NCBI RefSeq assembly: GCF_014250685.1
Contig: NZ_JACFAJ010000006.1
Location: forward strand, 124,001-188,000
DNA: 64,000 bases
Direction: 5' to 3'
From: Cetobacterium sp. 2A
Lineage (GTDB): Bacteria; Fusobacteriota; Fusobacteriia; Fusobacteriales; Fusobacteriaceae
Part shown: positions 44,446 through 52,993 of the stretch, piece after piece
Numbering within the stretch: position 1 is the stretch's first letter
How the letters are laid out: every line of letters begins with the position of its first letter
Position numbers and translations under genes: made by a program
Notes under the pieces: generated by a model
The model's database searches: none
Told to the model about the DNA's origin: nothing
The model's input: only the letters and a program-made list of their open reading frames with translations

Positions 44446-44865
44446 ATGAAAAATAGTGGTATTGTTAAAAATGTAAATGGAACACTGGTCACTCTATCTA
44501 TGTACAAAGAAACTGCATGCTCTCACTGTAATAAATGTAGTGATAGCAATAAAGTAACCAATGATTTTAAATTCAATACAGACAAAAAACTTGAAGTTGG
44601 AGATATTGTTACGTTTGAAATTGAAGATAAAAAAGTATTAAAAGCCGCTACAATAGTTTATATTATACCTATCATAGCAATGTTTCTAGGTTACTACCTG
44701 AGCAGTACTCTAAACTATGATGAACCCACTTGTATAATCTTTAGTTTTTTAGCTCTAGTTCTATCTTTTATTGGAGTTTATTTCTATGACAAAAAACTTG
44801 GAAAAAATCATTTTGAAAATGATATTGTAATTTCATCTATTAAAAAAGTTGAAGGTAAGGAGTAA
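44446..44865 (+). CDS. RseC/MucC-family membrane protein
   Basis: A 139-residue protein from the ATG at 44446, which follows GAGGTG. GIVKNVNGTLVTLSMYKETACSHCNKC has the RseC N-terminal Cys cluster (three Cys), and two transmembrane segments follow (about 63-80 and 89-108), with GDIVTFEIEDKKVLKAA before them. RseC proteins accompany Rnf/SoxR reducing systems or sigma-E control in Proteobacteria; no rnf genes are here. The precise role is unknown. Confidence 0.8.
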   Translation: MKNSGIVKNVNGTLVTLSMYKETACSHCNKCSDSNKVTNDFKFNTDKKLEVGDIVTFEIEDKKVLKAATIVYIIPIIAMFLGYYLSSTLNYDEPTCIIFSFLALVLSFIGVYFYDKKLGKNHFENDIVISSIKKVEGKE

Positions 44866-44870
44866 TTAAA

Positions 44871-45365
44871 ATGAAGAAAAAATTAATGTTTCTTTTTTTT
44901 ATATCAACAATACTAGCACATGCTAAATTAAGAAATGTCGATGTGTCAAAAACAATTGAAAAAAATGGAATAGTACATGTTACAAAAGAATCTACTCCCT
45001 TTACTGGAATGGTGATAGATAAAAAAGATCGAGAATTTTACACAAAGGGTATTCCTGATGGAAAATGGTTAACCTTTTACCCTAATGGAAAACTTAAATC
45101 TATTGAGAATTGGAAAAAAGGATCTTTAGATGGAAAGTATGTAATATACAGAAAAGATGGAACAAAAACTTTTGAGACTGTTTACAAAGAAGGAAAAGAT
45201 AATGGACTCTTTAAACTTTATCATGACAATGGTCAGCTTCAAATTTTAGGAATGTTTTCAAACGGAAATCCTTATGGAGTTTGGAACTATTATAGTAAGG
45301 AAGGTAAATTAACAGGAAAAGTTAATTATGGAAAAAAACAAAATTATTTTGACCAAAATAATTAG
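44871..45365 (+). CDS. YwqK-family repeat protein, secreted
   Basis: A 164-residue protein with a signal peptide (MKKKLMFLFFISTILAHA, no lipobox). Four or five YwqK/MORN-like repeats follow: GIPDGKWLTFYPNGKLKSI, then WKKGSLDGKYVIYRKDGTK, KDNGLFKLYHDNGQLQ and GNPYGVWNYYSKEGKL. It is a paralogue of the lipoprotein at 917. No toxin neighbour is present. It starts 5 bases after the rseC-like gene. Confidence 0.75.
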   Translation: MKKKLMFLFFISTILAHAKLRNVDVSKTIEKNGIVHVTKESTPFTGMVIDKKDREFYTKGIPDGKWLTFYPNGKLKSIENWKKGSLDGKYVIYRKDGTKTFETVYKEGKDNGLFKLYHDNGQLQILGMFSNGNPYGVWNYYSKEGKLTGKVNYGKKQNYFDQNN

Positions 45366-45443
45366 CAGTATAATAATTGACAATTTTGGTAAACAATGTT
45401 ATTATAAAATCAAATTAAACTAATAAATGTGAGGTGGAAATTT

Positions 45444-45689
45444 ATGTTTGCAAATATTGAAGAGGAAATCTATAACAGTACTTTTGATTCTATTTACTAC
45501 GCTCTTATGGAAGAATATAAAGAAGGTTCATTAAGTGTTGAAACTTTAGAAATGAACATAACAGAACAGCAACAAATACTTTTAAATGGATTATTTGAAG
45601 GTGAAACAAAATTTGCTTATTCTTCAGCATTAGTTGATGCTCATCAATTTGCTTTAGCTGTTATAAAGAAAGAAAAAACAATAGATTAA
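45444..45689 (+). CDS. Unknown 81-residue protein
   Basis: The ATG at 45444 follows GAGGTGG. The protein is soluble, acidic and helical (ANIEEEIYNSTFDSIYYALM, MNITEQQQILLNGLFEG, HQFALAVIKKEKTID). No family recognised. It has its own short terminator and ends just before the small-RNA promoter. Confidence 0.62.
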   Translation: MFANIEEEIYNSTFDSIYYALMEEYKEGSLSVETLEMNITEQQQILLNGLFEGETKFAYSSALVDAHQFALAVIKKEKTID

Positions 45690-45694
45690 TTTTG

Positions 45695-45724
45695 ATGGAT
45701 AATTGTAGTACAATTATCCATTTT
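45695..45724 (+). terminator. Terminator after the 81-residue gene
   Basis: ATGGATAATTGTA and TACAATTATCCAT form a tight stem followed by TTTT. Confidence 0.7.
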
Positions 45725-45795
45725 AATTGGTTTTTTAACATATGTTTTATGAATGGGAAATTAATATTTCATTTCAAATATTATGCAATTTATTC

Positions 45796-45824
45796 TTGAC
45801 TAAACACAATATTTATTGTATACT
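45796..45824 (+). promoter_or_regulatory. Strong promoter in gene-free gap (small RNA)
   Basis: TTGACT (45796-45801), 17-base spacer, TATACT (45819-45824), one of the closest matches to consensus in the window. No gene follows on this strand for 8 kb. Confidence 0.75.
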
Positions 45825-45829
45825 CTTTC

Positions 45830-45950
45830 ATGAGACCAAATTTGATTTAAGTAGATAATTAATAACCCCCCAAAATCTATTTTAATCTTTTTTATTTTTA
45901 ACACTCCCCCGTGTTATATAAAAAACCTCCTGTTTTTCAGGAGGTTTTTT
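45830..45950 (+). ncRNA. Candidate small RNA with C-rich loops
   Basis: A promoter and an intrinsic terminator (45920-45950) bracket about 120 bases with no credible reading frame (only ATG plus five codons, no ribosome site). The body has a run of six C at 45866-45871 in an unpaired AU-rich stretch. A 6-bp hairpin TAACAC/GTGTTA (45899-45916) presents TCCCCC in its loop. The terminator stem includes CCTCC. C-rich single-stranded loops that pair with Shine-Dalgarno sequences are typical of regulatory RNAs in Gram-positive bacteria (for example RsaE-like and csRNAs). A role in translational repression is inferred; no homologue is recognised. Confidence 0.55.
45920..45950. terminator. Bidirectional terminator for small RNA and lrgAB
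   Basis: AAAAAACCTCCTG pairs perfectly with CAGGAGGTTTTTT around TTTTT. It serves the small RNA on the plus strand and lrgB on the minus strand. Confidence 0.9.
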
Positions 45951-45979
45951 ATATTTCTCAGATATTCTGTACTACAATT

Positions 45980-46672
45980 CTAGACTAATGATACTAATAA
46001 AGGAGCAAGAAATATCGTTACTATTCCAGCTATAACTATTGAAAGAGCACTCATTGCACCTTCAACCTCTCCCATTTCCATAGCTTTTGCTGTTCCAACA
46101 GCATGACTTGAAACACCTATTCCAAGACCTCTTGCAACAGGACTTTTTATTTTTAGAACGTTACATACAATTGGAGCAAATATATTTCCTGCTACTCCAG
46201 TTACTATTATGGCAAATACCGTTATTGCTGGAAGTCCTCCTAAATATTTACTAACTTCTATTCCTATAGGTGTTGTAATCGATTTTGGGATGAAAGAAAC
46301 TAAAAGTATCTTCTCTACTCCTAACAATTTACCAAACACAATAACTGATAAAATTGCTGTTATTGAACCTATCACAGATCCCACCATTATCGGTAAAAAA
46401 TTTTTTTTTAAAGTATCAAATTGTCTGTAAAGTGGAAGACCCAGTGCAACAGTTGCTGGAGCTAAGAAAAATCCTATTATACCTCCTCCTAACTCATATT
46501 CTTCAAGAGGTACATTAAATACTTTTAAAAAACTTATCACTAATATTATTGCTATTAAAAGTGGATTAAACAAAGGATTTTTTGTTCTCACAAATATTCT
46601 TTTCCCTATTTCAAAACATAAAAAACTTATTATAATTCCGAAGAATGGTGTATTAAAAATAATATCTCTCAT
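45980..46672 (-). CDS. lrgB: LrgB/CidB-family membrane protein
   Basis: A 230-residue polytopic protein. GFFLAPATVALGLPLYRQFD, LVSFIPKSITTPIGIEVSKYLGG, and GLGIGVSSHAVGTAKAMEMGEVEGAMSAL are LrgB signatures. Works with LrgA; described as holin-like murein-hydrolase modulators and, more recently, as pyruvate or glycolate transporters. It overlaps lrgA by 4 bases (ATGA). Confidence 0.9.
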   Translation of the reverse strand: MRDIIFNTPFFGIIISFLCFEIGKRIFVRTKNPLFNPLLIAIILVISFLKVFNVPLEEYELGGGIIGFFLAPATVALGLPLYRQFDTLKKNFLPIMVGSVIGSITAILSVIVFGKLLGVEKILLVSFIPKSITTPIGIEVSKYLGGLPAITVFAIIVTGVAGNIFAPIVCNVLKIKSPVARGLGIGVSSHAVGTAKAMEMGEVEGAMSALSIVIAGIVTIFLAPLLVSLV

Positions 46673-47016
46673 TTTTTATCTCTCCTTTTAATTAAAAAAT
46701 CTACACTCAGAGCTGTTACAGCCATTGTAAGAACTGTAGTTATTATAAGAAGCATAATTAGTTTAAAAAAACTTTCTTGTAATAGATTTAATGAATCTAT
46801 CAATCTTACGCCTGCTGGAAGAAATGTTATTATCATGTTTATAAGTAAAAAATCACAAACCTTATCTATATCATTTACCTTCAATACTTTTGTATAAAGA
46901 AGAAAAAATAGGAGTAATAATCCATTTACTGCTCCAGGGGTAGGTAACTTTAATCCTTCTCCAATAATCATTCCTGCATAATTTATTCCTAATAATAATA
47001 ATAGTTGAAATATCAT
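46669..47016 (-). CDS. lrgA: LrgA/CidA-family membrane protein
   Basis: A 115-residue protein with four hydrophobic segments. LKLPTPGAVNGLLLLFFLL and LLINMIITFLPAGVRLID are the conserved parts. It pairs with LrgB; no LytSR regulator genes are next to the pair. Confidence 0.88.
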   Translation of the reverse strand: MIFQLLLLLGINYAGMIIGEGLKLPTPGAVNGLLLLFFLLYTKVLKVNDIDKVCDFLLINMIITFLPAGVRLIDSLNLLQESFFKLIMLLIITTVLTMAVTALSVDFLIKRRDKK

Positions 47017-47042
47017 ATAGTTCTCCCTTAATAATAAAATAA

Positions 47043-47065
47043 AGGCTGATCATTATGATCAGCCT
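47043..47065 (-). terminator. Terminator after lysS
   Basis: AGGCTGATCAT and ATGATCAGCCT form a near-perfect stem; on the minus strand it is followed by an A/T-rich run TTTATTTTATT. Confidence 0.78.
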
Positions 47066-47077
47066 CATGTATATTAA

Positions 47078-48571
<1,494 letters not shown>

Positions 48572-48591
48572 TCACTACGAATTTTTAATAT

Positions 48592-49758
48592 TTATAATTT
48601 CATTAAATATATACTACTTTTTCTTCCCCAAGTACTACTTGGGTTATTGTTTCTAGATTTATTCAAATAATCTTTTGCCTTAGATATATTTCCTTCTTTA
48701 TGAGCAATAACTCCTAAATAGTAGTTTGCTTCTGCCATATTCTGATCTATATCTTTTACATTTTGAAGACTTAATTTTGCTGAATTATAATCTCCACTCA
48801 TGTAATAAACTTTTCCTAAATAAAAATTCAATGCTGTTTTTTCATCTTCGGTCGCTCTAACTTTAGCTTTTTCAAATAGTACTAAAGCCTCTGCATAACT
48901 AGATTGGTCCAAAGCTCTTTTCCCATCTTCAAAATTTTTGCCAAATTGTGCTGGTGATACTCTAACTTCTTCTACCTTATTTGGTAAGATTTCAGTTGGA
49001 GTTATACTATCCTCTTTTAAAGCAACTAATTCATTTTCTTTATTTTCATTCAGATTACTAGTAATAGTTTCCGATTCATTCAATTGATAGTTAGAATTCA
49101 AATATGACATTTCCTCTTTTACTACACTAGTTTGCCCTTCTAATGTAGCTATCTCAATCAGCATAAACGAAAGTTCTTTATCTTTACTTGATCCAGGAAA
49201 ACTTATTCTATAAAGAGATATTGAGTCTCTAAGCTTTTTAAAGTCCTTATCTATATAAGCTTTTGAAATTATATCATAATTCTCTTTCTCAGTAAATTTA
49301 TATTTAAGTTTATTATTAATTCTAACAGTAGATACAAACTGTGTTCCATTATAAACCTCTGCTATATATTCACCTTGGTATAAACTTTTAAAAGTTATTG
49401 TTCCTCCCCTCAAGTAAAAATCAAAAGATTGAACTTTTGGTGCAGAAACAATCTCAAGTCTATTTCCTGCTACTGAATCGATTATAACAGTCTCTCCAAC
49501 ATAAGATTCTAAAGTACTTTTCAGTTGATTTGCATTATAATATCTTCTTGACGCTTTTGATACATCTGCTGATATCACATCTAACAAATAACTTACTCCA
49601 CTGTCACTTACATAAAAATCTGATTGTGGAAGTTTTTTGACCTCTTCTCTAACAGGTACAGTTTGAGTCGGATGTCTTAACGCCACATTTTGATTTTGTA
49701 ACGGAGTACAACTGTAGAAAAGTAAAATTAACCCAGAAAAAATTAATAGTTTTTTCAT
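48592..49758 (-). CDS. TPR-containing lipoprotein
   Basis: A 388-residue protein from the ATG at 49758 (GGGAGGGG just upstream; the earlier ATG at 49770 has no site). The lipoprotein signal is MKKLLIFSGLILLFYSC. The middle (about 90-170) is beta-rich. The C-terminal about 110 residues are tetratricopeptide repeats: YAEALVLFEKAKVRATEDEKTALNFYLGKVYYMSGDYNSAK and AEANYYLGVIAHKEGNISKAKDYL. It is probably a periplasmic or outer-membrane scaffold similar to assembly (YbgF/BamD-like) proteins. Function unknown. Confidence 0.8.
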   Translation of the reverse strand: MKKLLIFSGLILLFYSCTPLQNQNVALRHPTQTVPVREEVKKLPQSDFYVSDSGVSYLLDVISADVSKASRRYYNANQLKSTLESYVGETVIIDSVAGNRLEIVSAPKVQSFDFYLRGGTITFKSLYQGEYIAEVYNGTQFVSTVRINNKLKYKFTEKENYDIISKAYIDKDFKKLRDSISLYRISFPGSSKDKELSFMLIEIATLEGQTSVVKEEMSYLNSNYQLNESETITSNLNENKENELVALKEDSITPTEILPNKVEEVRVSPAQFGKNFEDGKRALDQSSYAEALVLFEKAKVRATEDEKTALNFYLGKVYYMSGDYNSAKLSLQNVKDIDQNMAEANYYLGVIAHKEGNISKAKDYLNKSRNNNPSSTWGRKSSIYLMKL

Positions 49759-49774
49759 TACCCCTCCCATATGA

Positions 49775-49801
49775 AAAATAGAGCAAAGAATGCTCTATTT
49801 T
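49775..49801 (-). terminator. Terminator after the DUF1934 gene
   Basis: AAAATAGAGCA pairs with TGCTCTATTTT around AAGAA. Confidence 0.75.
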
Positions 49802-49805
49802 AAGT

Positions 49806-50186
49806 TTATATTTTATTGTCTAATTCTTTTATTTCAATTGTTAATTTATTCATCTCTATATCATTATCATATATAAAGTAACAAATTGTCAACTTTTTTT
49901 CCTCATATTTAACCTTTTCAGTACGAATTTCAAAATTTCCTAAAAAATAGGGTGTTTTGTATAAAAACTTTGTATTCTCCCCTTCTTTAAGCATTTGATA
50001 ACTCTCAACTTGGCCTTTTCTTATAATCTCAACTGAAAAATCTTTAAAAATATTTATAGTATTTTCTCCAAGTTCACTTGAATATGTATAAGTTATTTTT
50101 TCCTCGTCTTCGCTCTTTATAGCTAAGACTTCCTCAACAGTTCTTTCATCATACTTGTCTAAACTATCAATTAGTAGTTTAACCAT
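49806..50186 (-). CDS. DUF1934 (YwiB-like) protein
   Basis: A 126-residue beta-rich protein. VEIIRKGQVESYQMLKEGENTKFLYKTPYFLGNFEIRTEKVKYEEKKLTICYFIYDND follows the DUF1934 calycin-like pattern (an R-x-G then a Y-x-T then repeated strands). Function unknown. The start overlaps the DUF1292 gene's stop by one base (TAATG). Confidence 0.75.
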   Translation of the reverse strand: MVKLLIDSLDKYDERTVEEVLAIKSEDEEKITYTYSSELGENTINIFKDFSVEIIRKGQVESYQMLKEGENTKFLYKTPYFLGNFEIRTEKVKYEEKKLTICYFIYDNDIEMNKLTIEIKELDNKI

Positions 50187-50536
50187 TAGTAATAATCCTC
50201 TTCGTCACCATAACCATCATAGTCGCTATTATCATAGTAGTCATCATTTTTATAATCATCCTCTCTATCATAATACTCGTCATCATCCCAATCTCCAATA
50301 TTATCAGAGCCAATATACTCCTCTTTCCAATAAGCGATAATATCAAAAGCTTCAGCCTTGTCTTCAATTAAAGTAATCTCATCTGTTTCTTCATCATACG
50401 AAAATACGTGCTTCATTCCATCAAAATCTTCTGCAATCAGGAACTCCTTCTCTCTCATATTAAAGTTTTCTAGTACGTGAAGCTCGTACTCCTCATCGTC
50501 AATTAAGTGATAAAAAGTTTCTCCTTGTGAATACAT
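50186..50536 (-). CDS. DUF1292 protein with Asp/Tyr-rich tail
   Basis: A 116-residue protein. Residues 1-72 (ETFYHLIDDEEYELHVLENF to YDEETDEITLIEDKAEAFDII) are the DUF1292 domain, a small beta domain common in Firmicutes. The last about 40 residues are almost only Asp, Glu, Tyr, Asn and Gly, which should be disordered. Its function is unknown. GGAG precedes the ATG. It follows rlmH-mutL in the same direction. Confidence 0.78.
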   Translation of the reverse strand: MYSQGETFYHLIDDEEYELHVLENFNMREKEFLIAEDFDGMKHVFSYDEETDEITLIEDKAEAFDIIAYWKEEYIGSDNIGDWDDDEYYDREDDYKNDDYYDNSDYDGYGDEEDYY

Positions 50537-50576
50537 GTTCTCCTCCTAAAAATAAACTAAATCTAAATTAAAAATT

Positions 50577-51044
50577 TTATTTGTGATACTTATTGTTTTT
50601 AAGTATACTAAACCATCTGTAAATTTGTTCCATGAGAATTAATCTCATCAATTGATGTGGAAAAGTCATTTTCGAAAAACTTAATCTCAAGTTTGCCACA
50701 TCTCTTAACTTTTGAGAAACTCCATAAGAACCACCAATTATAAAATTTATACAACTTGTTCCCGTTACTGCCAATCTTTCAATTTCTGTTGCCATTTCTT
50801 CTGAAGAAAAATTCTTTCCTCCAATATCCAATAATACGTTGTAGCCTTTATGTTTTTCTAAGGTCTTAATTATTTCATCTGATTCCTTTTCAATAGATAT
50901 TTCTCTATTAGAATCATTTCCATCCTCTTTTAACTCAATTATTTTAAGCTTTCCAAATGCCTGCATTCTTTTTACAAACTCGCTTATTCCATCTACTATA
51001 TATTTTTCTTTTATTTTTCCTACACAGATTAAATTTATATTCAT
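50577..51044 (-). CDS. rlmH: 23S rRNA pseudouridine-1915 N3-methyltransferase
   Basis: A 155-residue SPOUT methyltransferase. MNINLICVGKIKEKYIVDGISEFVKR opens it, FIIGGSYGVSQ is the SAM knot and LMRLILMEQIYRWFSILKNNKYHK is the RlmH tail. It overlaps mutL's end by 4 bases (ATGA). Confidence 0.96.
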   Translation of the reverse strand: MNINLICVGKIKEKYIVDGISEFVKRMQAFGKLKIIELKEDGNDSNREISIEKESDEIIKTLEKHKGYNVLLDIGGKNFSSEEMATEIERLAVTGTSCINFIIGGSYGVSQKLRDVANLRLSFSKMTFPHQLMRLILMEQIYRWFSILKNNKYHK

Positions 51045-52834
51045 TTTCTTTTAAATCCTTTTTCTAAGTCATTCAGTGTTAATTTGAATGTAATCGGTCT
51101 TCCATGTGGGCAAGTGTATTCTCCAATTTCATGTAACTTCTCAATTAATATTTCCATTTCATTCATTGAAAGTTTTTCATTAGCTTTTACAGCACCTCTA
51201 CAAGACATCGAAACTATCATACTTTCAATTACACTATTTTTTGATTTTGTATTTTTTAATCCAGATAAAATTTCAAAAAATAAATTTTCTACACTGTCTC
51301 TAAAATCTAAAGTGGGTACGGCTCTTATTAAAAATTCATTTTGATTAAATTCATCAATCTCAAATCCAAATTTTACAAAGTGCTCCATATTTTCTAGTAT
51401 CATATCTCTCTCTTTTAAATCCACAGTTATTCTTAAAGGCACTAATTTTTTTTGTGATGTAGGTTTTTTTTCAGTATACTCTTTTTTTAGTTTCTCGTAC
51501 AATATCCTTTCATGGACTATATGTTGATCATATATTACTAAATTCCCCTCCTCTTCAACAAGAATATAAGTATTTAAATATTGTCCAATTATTTTAGAGT
51601 GACATTTATTTTCTTGAATTTCTTTTGGACTTTCACAAATACTTTCTTTTAGCTTAAAATATTCTTTGTTTTCTGTCAAAGCTTTTTTTTCACATTTTAT
51701 CTCCTCAGATTCAAATAGAACCGGTAAAGGTTCCATTTTCTGGAGTTTTATTCTCTCTTCTGGGATAATTTTTTTTTCAATTTTTTTTTCAACATTTTTT
51801 TTAAATTGTTCTATATTAAGAAATTCATTTCGAGGTTTATTATTTTCTACATCATAATTAAAAGTTACAAATTCTTGATCTTTTGTTAATGTCTCCACTA
51901 TTTCTGTAAAGATATTTTTATAAATTTCATCTTCATTTGAAAACTTCACAATTTTTTTAGAAGGATGAACATTAACATCTATTTCCTTTGGATCTATTTC
52001 TAAAAATATGATTATAAAAGGATATTTCCCTCTCATTAATTTTGTATAATAAGCATCTAAAACTGCTGACTCTAATATTTTTGATTTTACAGGTCTACCA
52101 TTAACAAAAGTATAAACCGAATCTTTAGTAGATTTTACAATAGAGATATTTCCCAAATATCCATATTTGAATTTTTTTAAGTTTTTCAATATATTTCTTC
52201 CAAATAAATCTAGAATGAGATTTTCCATTCCTTTTCCACTGGTTCTTATACTTTCTTTTCCATCTAAAAATAATACTATTGAAACTTCAGGATTAGCCAG
52301 AGCCTCTCTTATTACAATATCTTTTATATTTAAATACTCTGTAGATGGTTTTCTTAAAAACTTCAATCTGGCCGGCGTATTAAAAAATAAATCTTTTATC
52401 TCTATTTCTGTTCCTTTGTTTTTTTGAACCTCTTTCAAAGAAGTAACTTTTCCACCTAAAACAGTTATATAACTTCCTACTGTATCAGTTTCTTGCTTTG
52501 AAGATATATTCATCTTTGAAACTGATGAAACTGATGAAAGTGCCTCTCCTCTGAATCCATAGGTATGAAGATTATATAAATCATCTTTTTTACTTATCTT
52601 ACTGGTTGCATGTCTTTCTATACAAAGTAATAAATCATCTTGTGACATCCCTTTTCCATTATCAACAATTCTAACATATCTTCCACCATCTTTAATTTCA
52701 AGTTTAATATATGTGCTTCCTGCATCCAGAGAGTTTTCCAATAGTTCTTTTACCATACTAGCGGGATTTTCTACAACTTCTCCAGCAGCAATTATATTTG
52801 ATACTGATTCATCTAATATTTTTATTACTCCCAT
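51041..52834 (-). CDS. mutL: DNA mismatch repair protein MutL
   Basis: A 597-residue protein from the ATG at 52834 (GGAGG 5 bases upstream). The GHKL ATPase domain shows ELLENSLDAG, DNGKGM and GFRGEALSSVSSV. The C-terminal dimer and nuclease domain carries DQHIVHERILYE, the DQHx3Ex4E metal motif, and CPHGRP, so it is an endonucleolytic MutL of the non-E. coli kind. MutS is not in the window. Confidence 0.95.
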   Translation of the reverse strand: MGVIKILDESVSNIIAAGEVVENPASMVKELLENSLDAGSTYIKLEIKDGGRYVRIVDNGKGMSQDDLLLCIERHATSKISKKDDLYNLHTYGFRGEALSSVSSVSKMNISSKQETDTVGSYITVLGGKVTSLKEVQKNKGTEIEIKDLFFNTPARLKFLRKPSTEYLNIKDIVIREALANPEVSIVLFLDGKESIRTSGKGMENLILDLFGRNILKNLKKFKYGYLGNISIVKSTKDSVYTFVNGRPVKSKILESAVLDAYYTKLMRGKYPFIIIFLEIDPKEIDVNVHPSKKIVKFSNEDEIYKNIFTEIVETLTKDQEFVTFNYDVENNKPRNEFLNIEQFKKNVEKKIEKKIIPEERIKLQKMEPLPVLFESEEIKCEKKALTENKEYFKLKESICESPKEIQENKCHSKIIGQYLNTYILVEEEGNLVIYDQHIVHERILYEKLKKEYTEKKPTSQKKLVPLRITVDLKERDMILENMEHFVKFGFEIDEFNQNEFLIRAVPTLDFRDSVENLFFEILSGLKNTKSKNSVIESMIVSMSCRGAVKANEKLSMNEMEILIEKLHEIGEYTCPHGRPITFKLTLNDLEKGFKRK

Positions 52835-52993
52835 AGTAACCTCCAAATTAAAGTATAGGCGATTCTTATTATCATATATATTTCAAATAATTTCAACTTT
52901 TTTTTTATTTTAGCATAATTGAAGTTGCCATTTATATTTTATTTTGTAATAATACTATTAATTAAGTTTGTTAAAGAGGATGGTGTTATCCAA

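Noticed and set aside
50155-50367. Apparent open frames opposite and within the DUF1292 tail
   Set aside because: They come from the GAT/GAC-rich repeat coding the Asp tail and have no ribosome sites.
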